Origin: Candidatus Latescibacterota bacterium
GTDB taxonomy: Bacteria; Latescibacterota; UBA2968; UBA8231
Direction of reading: 5' to 3'
Length of the DNA: 64,000 nt
NCBI GenBank assembly: GCA_022819745.1
Contig: JAJEGS010000022.1
Coordinates: 1-64,000 of the forward strand
Of the stretch, positions 34,781 to 44,570 are shown in pieces. The translations under genes and the position numbers were made by a program. Below the pieces are notes generated by a model. It did no database searches. It had not been told where the DNA came from and saw only the letters and a program-made list of their open reading frames with translations. How positions within the stretch are numbered: position 1 is the first letter of the stretch; each line of letters starts with the position of its first letter.

Positions 34781-36499
34781 CTGGTACCAACAATCAATTT
34801 TCTGCTCCTAGCCGCTCTCCTCGGCACTACCATCTGCAATGCCCAACCCCGCTTCGCCGATGCAACCCGGGACGCGGGGTTGTCCTTCCGCAATTGGTAC
34901 GGCAACAACAACGCCCTCACGATCCTAGAGACGACTGGGTCGGGTGCCGCCTTTTTCGACTACAACGGCGACGGCCAGCTCGACCTGTACATCGTCAACG
35001 GTGGCCTAGGCTTTACTGGTCCGCGCTATGCCGATCTACCGCGCGATGTGCAGCCTCCGCCCAATGGTGCAATCCCGCGCAACGCCCTGTTCCGCAATCG
35101 GGGCGACGGCACCTTCGCCAATGTCAGCGAACAGACCGGTACCGATGCTAGCGGCTGGGGTTCTGGCTGTGTAACCGGGGACTACGACAACGACGGCGAT
35201 GCCGACCTGTACATCACCTACTACGGCCCCAACCTCCTCTTTGCCAACCAAGGCGATGGCACCTTTGCCGAGACCGGCGCACTAGCCGGAGTGGATGACG
35301 ACGGCTATGGCACAGCCTGCGCTTTCGGGGACTACGACAACGACGGCGATCTGGACCTTTTTGCGGGCAATTACGTGGTTTTCGATCCAGAAACCACCCT
35401 GCTGCCCGGCGAGCAGCGCGACGGTTTCTTTGGCGGCCAGCGCGGGGTGGCCAGCGTGGCCTCGCCCGAAGCGTTTGCCGGCCAGCCCGATGTGCTGTAT
35501 CGCAACGACGGCAACGGCGCGTTTGCCAACGTCAGCACTAGTGCCGGACTCAACGCCGCCCTAGGCAAGACACTGGGAGCCACCTTCCTAGACTGGAACG
35601 ACGACGGCAATCTGGACCTCTACGTGGCCAACGACGCCACCCCCAACTTCCTCTACACCAACCGAGGCGACGGCACCTTTGCCGAAGAGGCCCTAGCCCT
35701 AGGCGTAGCCTACGACGCCGATGGACGGCCCGAGGGCAGCATGGGTCTGGCCGCTGGCGACTGGGACAACGACGGCGATCTGGACCTAGCGGTGAGCAAC
35801 TACGAAGGGCAGACCGCCACTCTCCACCGCAACGACGGCCGCGCCTTCGCCAATATCTCCTTTGCCGCTGGCGTCGCCCGCACTACGCTCATGCCGTTGC
35901 AGTGGGGCACGGCTTTCTTCGACTGGGACCGCGATGGCGATCTGGATATCTTCATCGCCAACGGCCACGTCACTGCTGCCCTAGAGGATTATTTTCCGCA
36001 GTCGAGCTACGCCCAGCAGAACAACCTCTTCCGCAACGACGGTGCTGCCTTCGTCGATCTGAGCGCGCGTGCCGGTCCGGGTCTGCAGATCGTCAAGTCG
36101 AGCCGGGGCACTGCGATCGGCGATTACGACGGCGACGGCGACGAGGATCTTTTCGTGGTCAACAAAAACGACGTGCCCACCTTGCTGCGCAACGACACCG
36201 CTAGCGACAATCACTGGCTAACCATCCGCACCTTGGGCCGCACCAGCAACCGCGACGGCATCGGTGCCAGAGTGCGCCTAGTCGCCGACGGCCAGCAACA
36301 GCTCAGAGAAGTAGCCGCCGGATCAAGCTACCTATCGCACAACAGTCTGTGGCTCACTTTTGGACTAGGGCCGAGCGCCGTAGCGGATACCCTACAAATC
36401 CGCTGGCCCAGCGGTTTAATCGACCAATACACCCAAGTGACGGGGAATCGTTTTGTAGTAGCAGAAGAAGGGCGGGGCATTGCCACTGTAAAACGCTGA
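34781..36499 (+). CDS. Secreted FG-GAP/VCBS repeat protein with ASPIC/UnbV domain, second copy
   Basis: A CRTAC1-like protein with seven calcium-type loops (DYNGDGQLD, DYDNDGDAD, DYDNDGDLD, DWNDDGNLD, DWDNDGDLD, DWDRDGDLD, DYDGDGDED) and, from about residue 490, the ASPIC/UnbV motifs NRDGIGARVR and GSSYLSHNSLW. The open frame could start with TTG at 34706, but that places the start before a strong terminator (34722-34757). No ATG, GTG or TTG follows before the signal peptide, so I place the start at the CTG at 34781, which has AGGGAG eight bases upstream and begins the hydrophobic segment LVPTINFLLLAALLG ending CNAQ. The start is the least certain part. It converges on a TPR gene three bases away. 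Confidence 0.82.
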   Translation: MVPTINFLLLAALLGTTICNAQPRFADATRDAGLSFRNWYGNNNALTILETTGSGAAFFDYNGDGQLDLYIVNGGLGFTGPRYADLPRDVQPPPNGAIPRNALFRNRGDGTFANVSEQTGTDASGWGSGCVTGDYDNDGDADLYITYYGPNLLFANQGDGTFAETGALAGVDDDGYGTACAFGDYDNDGDLDLFAGNYVVFDPETTLLPGEQRDGFFGGQRGVASVASPEAFAGQPDVLYRNDGNGAFANVSTSAGLNAALGKTLGATFLDWNDDGNLDLYVANDATPNFLYTNRGDGTFAEEALALGVAYDADGRPEGSMGLAAGDWDNDGDLDLAVSNYEGQTATLHRNDGRAFANISFAAGVARTTLMPLQWGTAFFDWDRDGDLDIFIANGHVTAALEDYFPQSSYAQQNNLFRNDGAAFVDLSARAGPGLQIVKSSRGTAIGDYDGDGDEDLFVVNKNDVPTLLRNDTASDNHWLTIRTLGRTSNRDGIGARVRLVADGQQQLREVAAGSSYLSHNSLWLTFGLGPSAVADTLQIRWPSGLIDQYTQVTGNRFVVAEEGRGIATVKR

Positions 36500-36501
36500 A
36501 C

Positions 36502-37653
36502 CTACGGTTTTTCTCCCATAGCGCGGAGGATTTGTTGCGCCATGCGCTGCAAGTGCTCATCGTCGCCAATGTCGATAATGGCACGGTACTGCTGGATGGC
36601 GGCTGCTTTATTGCCCTGCTCCTGTAGGATGGTGGCCAACCCAAAGCGCGGGCCGGCAAAGTCGGGCTTGAGGCGAATGGCCTGCTGATAGACCTGGACC
36701 GCAGCAGCCCTATCACCGCGGGCGTGGAGCGCGGCACCTAGGTGATTGTAGGCGCGGACATGGCCCGGACGCAGGCGCAAAGCAGCGCCGAACGCTTGCA
36801 CTGCCTCGTCGATCCGCCCCTGCTTTTTGTAGGCCAGCCCCAGATTGAAGTGGGCCTGAGCGTAGTCGGGATTTAGCTCAAGGGCTCGTTGCAAGAGTGC
36901 TATAGCACCGATGACATCACCGCGACTGTAGAGGATATGGCCTAAATTGTTGTGAGCGCGGCTATGCTTGGGATCTAAAGAGATGATCTGGTGGTACTGG
37001 GAGATAGCCTCTGCTGCATTGCCCCGCTCATAGAGCAACAAAGCCAGACTGTAGCGGGCTGGAACATAGGCAGAATCGGCCTGAATGGCGCGCCGCAAAG
37101 ATTGGGCCGCTTGCTCCGAATCGCCTTTTTTTTTGAGGGCCAAGCCTAGATTGTAAAGCGCCTGTACGTGGTCGCGCTCAAGCTCGACCGCCCGGCTGCA
37201 CGCGGCAATGGCCCCTTCCACATCGCCCAGTCCGTAGAGAATGGCCCCTAAGTCGCTGTGGGCCTGAGCCAATGCGGGATCGAACTCAATCGCGTGGCGA
37301 TAGGACCGCACCGCGCCCTCGACATCCCGGCGGCTGTACAGCACATTGCCTAGGTAGCTGTGCACTAACGCATGTTCGGGATCGAGGCGCAAGACCGTGC
37401 GGAATGCTGCCAGCGCACCTTCCGCATCGCCGAGTTGAAAGAGGGCGACGCCCAGTTCAAGGTGGGCGGAGAGACGCTGGGGGTCGAGCTCAATCGCGCG
37501 GCGATAGAACGGCACCGCGCCCTCCAAGTCGCCTTTCTCAAAGAGCACCTTGGCGCTGTGATGGGCAATGTCGGCTGCCTCAGAAGCGTCCTTAGCCTGA
37601 GCGTAGGCACCGGTGGCGGCAGCGAGCAGAAAAAAAACAAACAAGCGGGCCAT
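36502..37653 (-). CDS. Exported TPR-repeat protein
   Basis: A 383-residue protein with a signal peptide (MARLFVFFLLAAATGAYAQA) followed by about ten canonical 34-residue TPR units, seen in recurring GDVEGAIxxYRxAIELDPxxAxAHxxLG-type lines. It contains no other domain. It converges on the FG-GAP gene and is divergent from the DUF6785-type gene with a 125-bp gap. As a periplasmic adaptor it could serve the nearby surface proteins, but this is inferred only from position. Confidence 0.85.
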   Translation of the reverse strand: MARLFVFFLLAAATGAYAQAKDASEAADIAHHSAKVLFEKGDLEGAVPFYRRAIELDPQRLSAHLELGVALFQLGDAEGALAAFRTVLRLDPEHALVHSYLGNVLYSRRDVEGAVRSYRHAIEFDPALAQAHSDLGAILYGLGDVEGAIAACSRAVELERDHVQALYNLGLALKKKGDSEQAAQSLRRAIQADSAYVPARYSLALLLYERGNAAEAISQYHQIISLDPKHSRAHNNLGHILYSRGDVIGAIALLQRALELNPDYAQAHFNLGLAYKKQGRIDEAVQAFGAALRLRPGHVRAYNHLGAALHARGDRAAAVQVYQQAIRLKPDFAGPRFGLATILQEQGNKAAAIQQYRAIIDIGDDEHLQRMAQQILRAMGEKP

Positions 37654-37778
37654 ATTCTATGCGATTCGGGAAGCAGCGATACACCTAACCATAAAAATAG
37701 GTTCTTTCTTCCCACAACACAGGTTTTATACCAATTTGAAGCACTAATGTCCTACTGTTTTCAACAGCCCTGTAGCCC

Positions 37779-39719
37779 ATGAACGGTATGCCGCAGATCA
37801 CCGTGCGCGCTATTGTCCTAGGTGCCCTGACCATAGCCGCCAACTTCTACTACATCGTCAACGTTGGCCAGCGCCTAGGCATAGGCAGCTACGTCCACTC
37901 GCAATTCCCCATGGCCACTTTCATGCCCTTTGTGCTGTGGCTTTTTCTCAATACCGCACTCAGGGCACTCTGGCCGCGCGTGGCGCTCAGCCGCGGCGAA
38001 ATGCTGACCCTGTTCTCCATGCTCTGGGTGGTAGGTACGATTCCGCAGTTGGGCTGGATGACCTACTGGACCTCAATTGTGGGGGCACCAAGTTACTTCG
38101 CCACCGCCGAGAACCAGTGGGAGGAGATCTTCTTCGACTACCTTCCCTGGCACGTCTTTGCCAATGCCTCTCCTCGGGTAGTCGATCCGTTTTGGTTTGG
38201 CCTATCCGAAGGAGCCTCCATTCCCTGGGACGGGTGGATCGGTGCCATCGGCCAGTGGCTCGGCGTCTCTATGGCCATGGTAATCTTCGGCTTCTGCCTG
38301 ATCGCCCTTTTCCACAAACAGTGGGTCGAGGCCGAGAAGCTGACCTTTCCACTGGCGCAAATGCCCTTAGACCTAACCCAAGGCTTTGAGGGCAAGCGAT
38401 GGCCCGAGCTATTTTGCAAGCCCGTCTTCTGGATCGGCTTCGCCTTGGTTTTCCTACCCATACTCTACAATATCGCCACCTACTTCGCCCTAGGCCTGCC
38501 ACCCATCGAATTCTACTGGAAATTCTACGATTTTCACGCGACGCCGGACTTTTTTCTCACCGTGCGCATTCTGCCACTGATCATGGCCGTGACCTATTTG
38601 TGTCCAGTGGATATCCTCGGCAGCATGATCTTTTTCCACTTACTAGCCGCGCTCAAGATAGCCCTAATGAAGCGGACCGGCTTTTCCATCGGTGGCTTTG
38701 CTGTGGGTGCCGCTGGCCAGCAGCCCGAGGCGCAAAACATCATCTACATGGAGAGCTACGGCGCCCTAGTCTTCATCGGCCTGTGGTCCATCTGGCTGGC
38801 CCGACGCCATTTGCGTCAGGTGTGGTACCAAGTGCGCAGCGGCCAGGGCGAGCCGCGCCAAGTCGCGCTCTACCGGCTGGCCTTGGCTGGCCTGATTTTG
38901 TCGGGGCTCAGCGTCATCGGCTGGGGAGTGCAACTGGGCATGAGCTTGCCCGTATCTATTGGCGCTTTCCTGCTGATGACGCTGACTTACTTCGTCATAG
39001 CCAAACTCGTCGCCGCCACCGGCTTTGCCTATCTCTTGCCCAACAAGCCTCATATCAAAGGCGATTCCTTCCTCATCGAGTTAGTCGGTTCGGCCTTCCA
39101 GTCGCCGCGCAGCCTAGTGGCGTTTAAGGTGTTCACCAGCAATGCCTTCTTCGGCACCTTCCGCATCCCGGCCTGGCCAGCGCTGCCCCACTGCTTCCGC
39201 CTGTTCTCCCTAGAGCGGCAGCCCGGACGGCTGACGGCGATGGTCCTGATCGCCTTTCCCATCGGCTTCGTCGTATTGGCCGTCGAGACGATCAGCTTGG
39301 CCTATGAAGGGGGCGGCCTGATTTTCCTCGGCGGCAAGGCCAACTGGATCTTCGAAGATATGGTCTATCTGCTCAACAACCCCATGCTGCCCGACCTGAA
39401 CAAGTGGGCGGTGTGGCTCTTCGGCTTTGGCGAAGCCGCGCTCATCGCCCTGCTGCGCGGCTATTTCCACTGGTTCCCTTTACATCCCATCGGCCTAGCC
39501 TTCCAGCACACGTTCGGTCTCCGCCTCTACTGGTTCAGTCTGTTCATCGTGTGGGTTGTGAAAATAATCCTGCTGCGCTACGGCGGGGTCAAAGCCTACA
39601 TCGCCGGTAAACCCTTGTTCTACGGCCTGGCCATCGGTTATGTGGTCGGGGTAGTTTTTTCCATGGTAGTGGATCTGATCTGGTTCCCGGCAGAGGGACA
39701 CCGCATGCACGGATGGTAA
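37779..39719 (+). CDS. Multi-spanning membrane protein, DUF6785/DUF6784 type
   Basis: A 646-residue integral membrane protein with about fourteen hydrophobic segments. General features match the DUF6785 (N-terminal) and DUF6784 (C-terminal) proteins common in Planctomycetes and Poribacteria-like genomes, which resemble oligopeptide transporters in layout: an opening TVRAIVLGALTIAANFYY, a long FHKQWVEAEKLTFPLAQMP segment between helices, and a GFAYLLPNKPHIKGDSF segment. The transported molecule is unknown. The start at 37779 has no obvious ribosome-binding site; an ATG nine bases later is equally possible. It is followed after 37 bases by a sugar isomerase-like gene, suggesting uptake plus processing of a sugar or polyol. 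Confidence 0.7.
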   Translation: MNGMPQITVRAIVLGALTIAANFYYIVNVGQRLGIGSYVHSQFPMATFMPFVLWLFLNTALRALWPRVALSRGEMLTLFSMLWVVGTIPQLGWMTYWTSIVGAPSYFATAENQWEEIFFDYLPWHVFANASPRVVDPFWFGLSEGASIPWDGWIGAIGQWLGVSMAMVIFGFCLIALFHKQWVEAEKLTFPLAQMPLDLTQGFEGKRWPELFCKPVFWIGFALVFLPILYNIATYFALGLPPIEFYWKFYDFHATPDFFLTVRILPLIMAVTYLCPVDILGSMIFFHLLAALKIALMKRTGFSIGGFAVGAAGQQPEAQNIIYMESYGALVFIGLWSIWLARRHLRQVWYQVRSGQGEPRQVALYRLALAGLILSGLSVIGWGVQLGMSLPVSIGAFLLMTLTYFVIAKLVAATGFAYLLPNKPHIKGDSFLIELVGSAFQSPRSLVAFKVFTSNAFFGTFRIPAWPALPHCFRLFSLERQPGRLTAMVLIAFPIGFVVLAVETISLAYEGGGLIFLGGKANWIFEDMVYLLNNPMLPDLNKWAVWLFGFGEAALIALLRGYFHWFPLHPIGLAFQHTFGLRLYWFSLFIVWVVKIILLRYGGVKAYIAGKPLFYGLAIGYVVGVVFSMVVDLIWFPAEGHRMHGW

Positions 39720-39756
39720 TAGCTAACCACGCAAACCAACTTGAGAAGGGAATCCC

Positions 39757-40635
39757 ATGCAACTGAATATCTCCATCAGCCTGTGGAATTACATTCACTA
39801 TTTCCCCTTGCGAAAAGGCGGCACCAGCTTTTCCCTAGACCGCGGCTTGGACAGTCTGGCAAAAGTCGTCGACGAAGTGGCCGCCGCGGGTTATGGCGTT
39901 GAGTTGTGGCCCAAATGGGCTAGCTGGGAGTGGACGAGCCCCGCCCGGGAAGCTCTGGTGTCCCAACAATTCGATCTCTACGCCGAGGAGCACCGGCCTC
40001 GGCTGGCGCAAATCCTGCGCGGCGTGCGCTCGAGTTGGCACACGGGCGGCGACAATACCATTGAGAGCTACCACCGCCAAATCGACACGGTGGCGCAGGT
40101 GGGCAGTCAAGTCCTAGTAGTACACGCGGCCAATCTCTATCTCGACGGCCCCGAGCCCAATTTCGATTTTGCCGCCCAAGTGCTGGAGTACGCGCGCCAG
40201 AACGAGGTCAAAATCGCGCTGGAAAACGCCTCCGAAGGCGAGCAAGAAGAAGATCCTGAACTGTGGAACCTGTCCATTTTGCAGCGGGCGCTAGCGCGCT
40301 TTGCCGACCTTGGAATCTGCCTCGACACGACCCACGTACAAAAATTCAAACGCTTTCCCCTCAAAGAGTACGTCGATCGGCTGCAAGACCGCATTTGCCA
40401 CCTGCACATCAGCGATGCCCTAGGCGATGACGTGGGCATCGGCCGCCTGCACACCATGCCGGGCACCGGCAAAATACCCGCAGCGGATTGGCGCTACTTG
40501 CTCGACGCCCTAGCGGCGGTCAATTTTCAGGGGGATGCTGTACTCGAAATCAAACCTCTAACCCCAGTGCGCATCGCACAGCAAACCGACGAATTCTTCG
40601 CCACCTGCGCCCAATCGGCCGACGTGATGGGCTAA
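39757..40635 (+). CDS. Sugar phosphate isomerase/epimerase-like TIM-barrel protein
   Basis: A 292-residue protein of the AP endonuclease family 2 (xylose isomerase-like TIM barrel). Candidate metal ligands are spread along the barrel as expected: Glu in KIALENAS, Asp and His in CLDTTHVQ, the His pair in HLHISD, and Glu in VLEIKP near the end. AGAAGGG lies before the ATG at 39757. Enzymes of this fold interconvert sugars or inositols; the substrate cannot be inferred. It follows the DUF6785-type gene and precedes a small beta-sandwich protein in one orientation, probably one operon. Confidence 0.85.
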   Translation: MQLNISISLWNYIHYFPLRKGGTSFSLDRGLDSLAKVVDEVAAAGYGVELWPKWASWEWTSPAREALVSQQFDLYAEEHRPRLAQILRGVRSSWHTGGDNTIESYHRQIDTVAQVGSQVLVVHAANLYLDGPEPNFDFAAQVLEYARQNEVKIALENASEGEQEEDPELWNLSILQRALARFADLGICLDTTHVQKFKRFPLKEYVDRLQDRICHLHISDALGDDVGIGRLHTMPGTGKIPAADWRYLLDALAAVNFQGDAVLEIKPLTPVRIAQQTDEFFATCAQSADVMG

Positions 40636-40654
40636 CATTCATAGAGGAGAGAAT

Positions 40655-41233
40655 GTGATAAAAAACAACTTCGACAAAGGGCCAGAAGGCTGGTGTTCGT
40701 ACGACTACCACGCCAGCATGGTGGCCGACGGTAGCAATATCTTCATCCTAGCCACTTGGGCCGCGCAGGGCGGTGTGGACAATGGGAGCTTTATCTGGAC
40801 CGATCACCGGCGCTGGAGCGCCGATACCCCGGAGCGCCCCCTGTCCATCCTGCCGCTGCTGTGCTACCGCAGCTGGGTCGGCGCTGACCCGCTCGATATG
40901 CGCCAGTCCGCAGTTGCGGTCCACCTGAGGGCCGATCGGCTGCGTTTGGACGGTGCCCAGTGTTTCTTCTGGGTACACGCCGCTAGCACGCGCTGGCACT
41001 ACACAGCCCACCCTCTCGCTCTAGAAGAAGGCGTTTGGACGGCCAATCGCCTTGCACTTGCAGCAGACGAAAACCAATGGCACCGCAGTTGGTCTGCCGA
41101 CCCGGGCCATCCCGTCGCCCTCGAACAGGTGTTGAGCCGAGCCGAGAGTTACGGTTTCTCCTTCGTCGGATTTTCCAGCGAAGTTACCGGCAGGTTGTCA
41201 ATGAGCCAATTTTCTATCACCGCTGGGACGTAG
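40655..41233 (+). CDS. Small beta-sandwich protein of unknown function
   Basis: A 192-residue protein starting with GTG at 40655 after GAGGAG (40644-40649). No signal peptide or membrane segment. It opens with NNFDKGPEGWCSYDYHASM, like the DFxxGxxGW start of laminin-B or CBM-type jelly-roll domains, and is rich in Trp and aromatic residues. The gene is 19 bases after the isomerase-like gene and converges on a glycosidase-like gene. It probably binds a carbohydrate, but this is inference from fold resemblance. Confidence 0.6.
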   Translation: MIKNNFDKGPEGWCSYDYHASMVADGSNIFILATWAAQGGVDNGSFIWTDHRRWSADTPERPLSILPLLCYRSWVGADPLDMRQSAVAVHLRADRLRLDGAQCFFWVHAASTRWHYTAHPLALEEGVWTANRLALAADENQWHRSWSADPGHPVALEQVLSRAESYGFSFVGFSSEVTGRLSMSQFSITAGT

Positions 41234-41250
41234 ATAGTTCGCCCATGCCC

Positions 41251-42768
41251 TTAGATAGCCATGGAAAACACCTTGGCCCGCGCTAGATACAGGCGAACAG
41301 CCACCTGCTTTCCCTTTAGCGCCGCTAGATCGCTCTTGCCCTTCCACGTAACGACTTTGTCCAACTCGTCTCCCGCTAGGACATCGGCCTCGTCTGCACT
41401 GAAACCCTCTAAGGGCTGAATCGACTCTACAGGCTCGATCGGCGGCGTCACAATTTCCACCTTGATCCAGCCTGCTCGCTTGGTCTGGAAGTTGAGACGC
41501 AATTCCCCACCCTCGCAAATGCGCGGAATGGTGGTTACCCGTCCTTCCAGCGGTGCTTCTAGGGCCACCAGCCGATGGCGTTTCCATATAGCCCAGCGAA
41601 ACTCGCCTTCGGGCAGTTCGGCCGGGCCGTGGTCGTGCCGGCTGTAGCGGCCGTCGTACGGTAGGCCCCACTCCTCTTCATTGAGCGGCACTAGGTTGGG
41701 AGCGGCGCGGATGCAACCATACCGCCCTTCATCGCTTTCGAGGGTGATGATGGGCTTGCGCTCGGGCCGCACCCAATTCCACCCATCCCGACTCACCGCT
41801 AACTGGACATCTTGCTCTGAGTCGAGCCGGTGGTACACCGAAGGAAACATCAGATGCAAGCCGGGCACTCCCGGATAGTGGCAGTAGCACGGCGTGTATA
41901 TATCGTCGGACACGTGGTCCTGTGGGTCGGCCACTAGGACGTAGCGCGGCGGACCCCAAGCACCGAACTTTTTCCCTCCAGTCTTGCGCACGGCCCGTCG
42001 ACCGGTATAGCCGAATTTGTTCTCATTGTGGAACATGCCGCGCAAATAGGCGACGTATTCTCCGGTTTCCGGTTCGTAGGCAGCGACGTTCTGAGTGTCG
42101 AGCACGCTATTGCCGACGTTTACTAAGGGAGTGTCGAGCACAGTCCAGTGTAGCCCGTCGCCAGAGACAGCACCCTGTACCACATTGTCCCGGCGGACGC
42201 CGAACTGTTCCTCTACAACCTGCATGGTATTGATGGTGGGATCGTCCTGAGTACCGGTATCGGCACCCAACTGGCGAAACTGCACCCAATCCATTGCCGC
42301 ATCCACTACCCCGTTGCGGTAAAATACGGTTTTCGGGCCGATGGCCTTGTAGCGCTCCTCGGGATCGGCATGGGGATCGATAAATACCGAGTTGATCTCA
42401 AAATCGCTGTGCCGCGAAAGCAGATTATTGGCCCTAGTGCCGCCGTACTCCACTAACCCCAAGTTCGGCCGTTCCCACTCAAAACCGTCCCGGCTCTCTG
42501 CATAGCCATTGAAACGCGCCCCGCCTTCTTCCTCGCCCGAAGTCCAAAACCACATCCGGTAGAGCCCATCGTCCAAAAGAACGTACGGATACGCCATGCG
42601 GGCCTGTTCCCAAGGCTTTTCCGCTCGAAAGAATACCGGAGACCTGCGCGCCTGTTGCACGGCTAGCCGCACGCCCAGCGGCGGGTCCTTTAGCCAAGAC
42701 TCGCCGTTTTCGTTGGCACATGCCTGTCCCGCCCAGATATCGTACCAGTCCAGAAATGGTTGGTGCAT
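41251..42768 (-). CDS. Predicted beta-propeller glycosidase-like protein, paralogue 2
   Basis: A 505-residue cytoplasmic-looking paralogue of the proteins at 31.1, 47.0 and 48.6 kb. It shares the order of motifs: GVRLAVQQARRSPVFFRAEKPWE, YRMWFWTSG, YAESRDGFEWERPNLG, NNLLSRH, VSGDGLHWTVL, HLMFPSVYHR, and a C-terminal sandwich ending VRLYLARAKVFSMAI. Closest by eye to the 47.0-kb paralogue (same LAVQQA opening and ARAxxF end). It probably hydrolyses a small glycoside, but catalytic residues are not assigned. It follows the membrane dipeptidase gene by 27 bases in the same direction. Confidence 0.65.
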   Translation of the reverse strand: MHQPFLDWYDIWAGQACANENGESWLKDPPLGVRLAVQQARRSPVFFRAEKPWEQARMAYPYVLLDDGLYRMWFWTSGEEEGGARFNGYAESRDGFEWERPNLGLVEYGGTRANNLLSRHSDFEINSVFIDPHADPEERYKAIGPKTVFYRNGVVDAAMDWVQFRQLGADTGTQDDPTINTMQVVEEQFGVRRDNVVQGAVSGDGLHWTVLDTPLVNVGNSVLDTQNVAAYEPETGEYVAYLRGMFHNENKFGYTGRRAVRKTGGKKFGAWGPPRYVLVADPQDHVSDDIYTPCYCHYPGVPGLHLMFPSVYHRLDSEQDVQLAVSRDGWNWVRPERKPIITLESDEGRYGCIRAAPNLVPLNEEEWGLPYDGRYSRHDHGPAELPEGEFRWAIWKRHRLVALEAPLEGRVTTIPRICEGGELRLNFQTKRAGWIKVEIVTPPIEPVESIQPLEGFSADEADVLAGDELDKVVTWKGKSDLAALKGKQVAVRLYLARAKVFSMAI

Positions 42769-42795
42769 CAGTTTTTCCTCTCGTACGCCAGCAGC

Positions 42796-43809
42796 CTAGC
42801 CAGCTACTTCTCTGAAAACGCGAATAAAATTGCCGCCCATAATCCCGGCGATCGCCTCGGCCTGGTGCCCGCGCTGCTGCAAGCCCTCGACGATATTTTG
42901 GCTCGCGCCAATATCCTCCAACCCGACCGGCCGGGCGTTGAGCTGGTCAAGCAGGTCCGTACCAAAGCCGACGTGGGCAGACCCAACCAGCGCAACTATA
43001 TAATCAATGTGATCCAGCAACATCTCCAGACTGGCTGTTTCACCCCCAGGTCCCAGCGGCATCGGACTAGGGCAAATCAGACCCCCGGTAGCGGCTACCG
43101 CCCGGAGCTGGTCGTCGCTCAAGTAGCGCACTGTATCCCGTAGCGCCCGCGCATTGCCGTGCGTGGCAATGACCGGCGCGCGAGCGACTTCCAGCACATC
43201 CCAAAAACAAGCCTCCACCAGATGCGTAATATCGACGAGCATACCCAGCCGGTTCATCTCGCCGATGAACTGCCGACCAGCCTCAGTCAGCCGACCCGGC
43301 GGATCGACCTCGCTGTCGTAAAGTCGCATGGTCGGCCCGTCCCACACCTGCGTCGCCGTGCCCAAGGCATTGCGTCCTTCGTGCACCAAGCCAAGGTGCC
43401 GCAGCCCCAGCCGATAGAGTGTGCGCAACACGCTCAAGTCGCCCTTGAGCGCATCGCCGCCCTCCAAGCCCAAAACAAAGGCGACTTTCCCGCTCTTGTG
43501 CGCCTCTTCGATGTGATCGGCAGTAGTGGCCAACACCGCGTATTCCCCAGCTTCGCCTTCGAGTTGGCGGAGCAGATAGTCGGTGATCCGCAAGACCTCC
43601 TGCAGGGGATGCCGACTGCCGTGGGGACCGCCGATCTCCGCATCCGGCACCCAACAGGCGGTTAGCTGAGCCGCGACCCCACCGGCGCGCATCAGGGGCA
43701 CATCAGTCAGTCCTCCCAAATCCTGGTGCAGCTTGCCCCCCGACTTGAAGGCCAGATCCAAAGTATGGCCGTGAGCGTCAATGATCGGCGATGTTAAAGA
43801 ATTGTCCAT
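42796..43809 (-). CDS. Membrane dipeptidase (peptidase family M19)
   Basis: A 337-residue zinc dipeptidase-like enzyme. The ATG at 43809 has AGGGG six bases upstream and is preferred to a TTG 21 bases earlier. Family features: DAHGH at residues 11-15, LGLEGGD with the bridging Glu116, VDITHL, IATHGNARAL (zinc His) and GFGTDL, ending GGNFIRVF as in M19 enzymes. Members hydrolyse dipeptides, some with D-residues. No signal peptide is seen, so it is probably cytoplasmic. It lies between a broken GH95-like gene and a glycosidase-like gene. Confidence 0.9.
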   Translation of the reverse strand: MDNSLTSPIIDAHGHTLDLAFKSGGKLHQDLGGLTDVPLMRAGGVAAQLTACWVPDAEIGGPHGSRHPLQEVLRITDYLLRQLEGEAGEYAVLATTADHIEEAHKSGKVAFVLGLEGGDALKGDLSVLRTLYRLGLRHLGLVHEGRNALGTATQVWDGPTMRLYDSEVDPPGRLTEAGRQFIGEMNRLGMLVDITHLVEACFWDVLEVARAPVIATHGNARALRDTVRYLSDDQLRAVAATGGLICPSPMPLGPGGETASLEMLLDHIDYIVALVGSAHVGFGTDLLDQLNARPVGLEDIGASQNIVEGLQQRGHQAEAIAGIMGGNFIRVFREVAG

Positions 43810-43820
43810 GCTCGACCCCT

Positions 43821-44546
43821 TTAATCCCAACGCGGCAGACCAGCGAAAGTCGCTCCGGGGCTTTGCCGCCGACCTGCCACCGTTCCGACCAACTCGTACT
43901 GTCCACCCACCTCGGTAGCAAAAGCCAGCACATCCCCATTTAGCAAAACCTCGGCACCAGTACCCAGATCGCGCAGCACCGCATCACCTTGCGGCCACGG
44001 ATTGTGCACGGCGCACTCATGGCCGACTTCACTGGTGATGTGTACCCACTCCACCACCCCATCCCGATACGAGGCGCTGACCAAGAAGGCCCCCTCGGCG
44101 CGTAGAGAATCAAAAGACGCCGTAGGCCACGTATCTGGCACGCAGGGAAAGACGCGGATTTTGCCACCCCAGCTCTGCAGTAGCATCTCCATAATCGCCG
44201 CTGCGGCACCCGTACCCGCCTCCAAGGTATTGATAAAACCATGTTCGGCCGTGTAGAAACCGGTCTGACGCCAATCAACGCTCACCTGCAAGGTGTTTGG
44301 CAGCACCACTTGGTCGGTGTAAAAACGCAGCATAGAGTGGGCCATATTGGTACGCCGGGCGCGGCAGGCAATCAGCGCCGCCCAAGGGAAAGACCAGCTC
44401 AAATCCCGGTCGTCAGCGTCGCCTTCGACATTGACGTAGCCGAGCCATATTGGCCGGTAGGTAAGCTCCGCTCCAGCCAAAGAAGGTGCAGCAATTCGGC
44501 AGTGGTTGCGTTTGATTTCAGCGGCCGCGATCGCCGCGACCGGCAA
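43821..44546 (-). pseudogene. C-terminal fragment of a GH95-like glycoside hydrolase
   Basis: About 230 residues with no good start codon (TTG at 44546). Segments such as QTGFYTAEHGFINTLEAGTG, KIRVFPCVPDTWPTASF, LRAEGAFLVSASYRDG and SEVGHECAVHNPW resemble the C-terminal part of GH95-type (alpha-L-fucosidase-like) enzymes. The catalytic core is missing. The N-terminal fragment of a similar protein lies at 45877-46074 in the same orientation, with a 1.3-kb cassette in between, so one gene was broken by insertion with loss of about 450 codons. The GH95 label is from memory of the family pattern. Confidence 0.7.
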
Positions 44547-44569
44547 CCGGGAGCAGTCGCAGGGGGAAT
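44522..44569. repeat. Left imperfect direct repeat of the small-gene cassette
   Basis: Similar to 45886-45939 in the same orientation. The first 20 bases (cggccgcgatcgccgcgacc) match the other copy at 18 positions; the rest (gcaaccg ... cagggg) matches after a 7-base gap. About 80% identity overall by hand alignment. Confidence 0.5.
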
Positions 44570-44570
44570 A

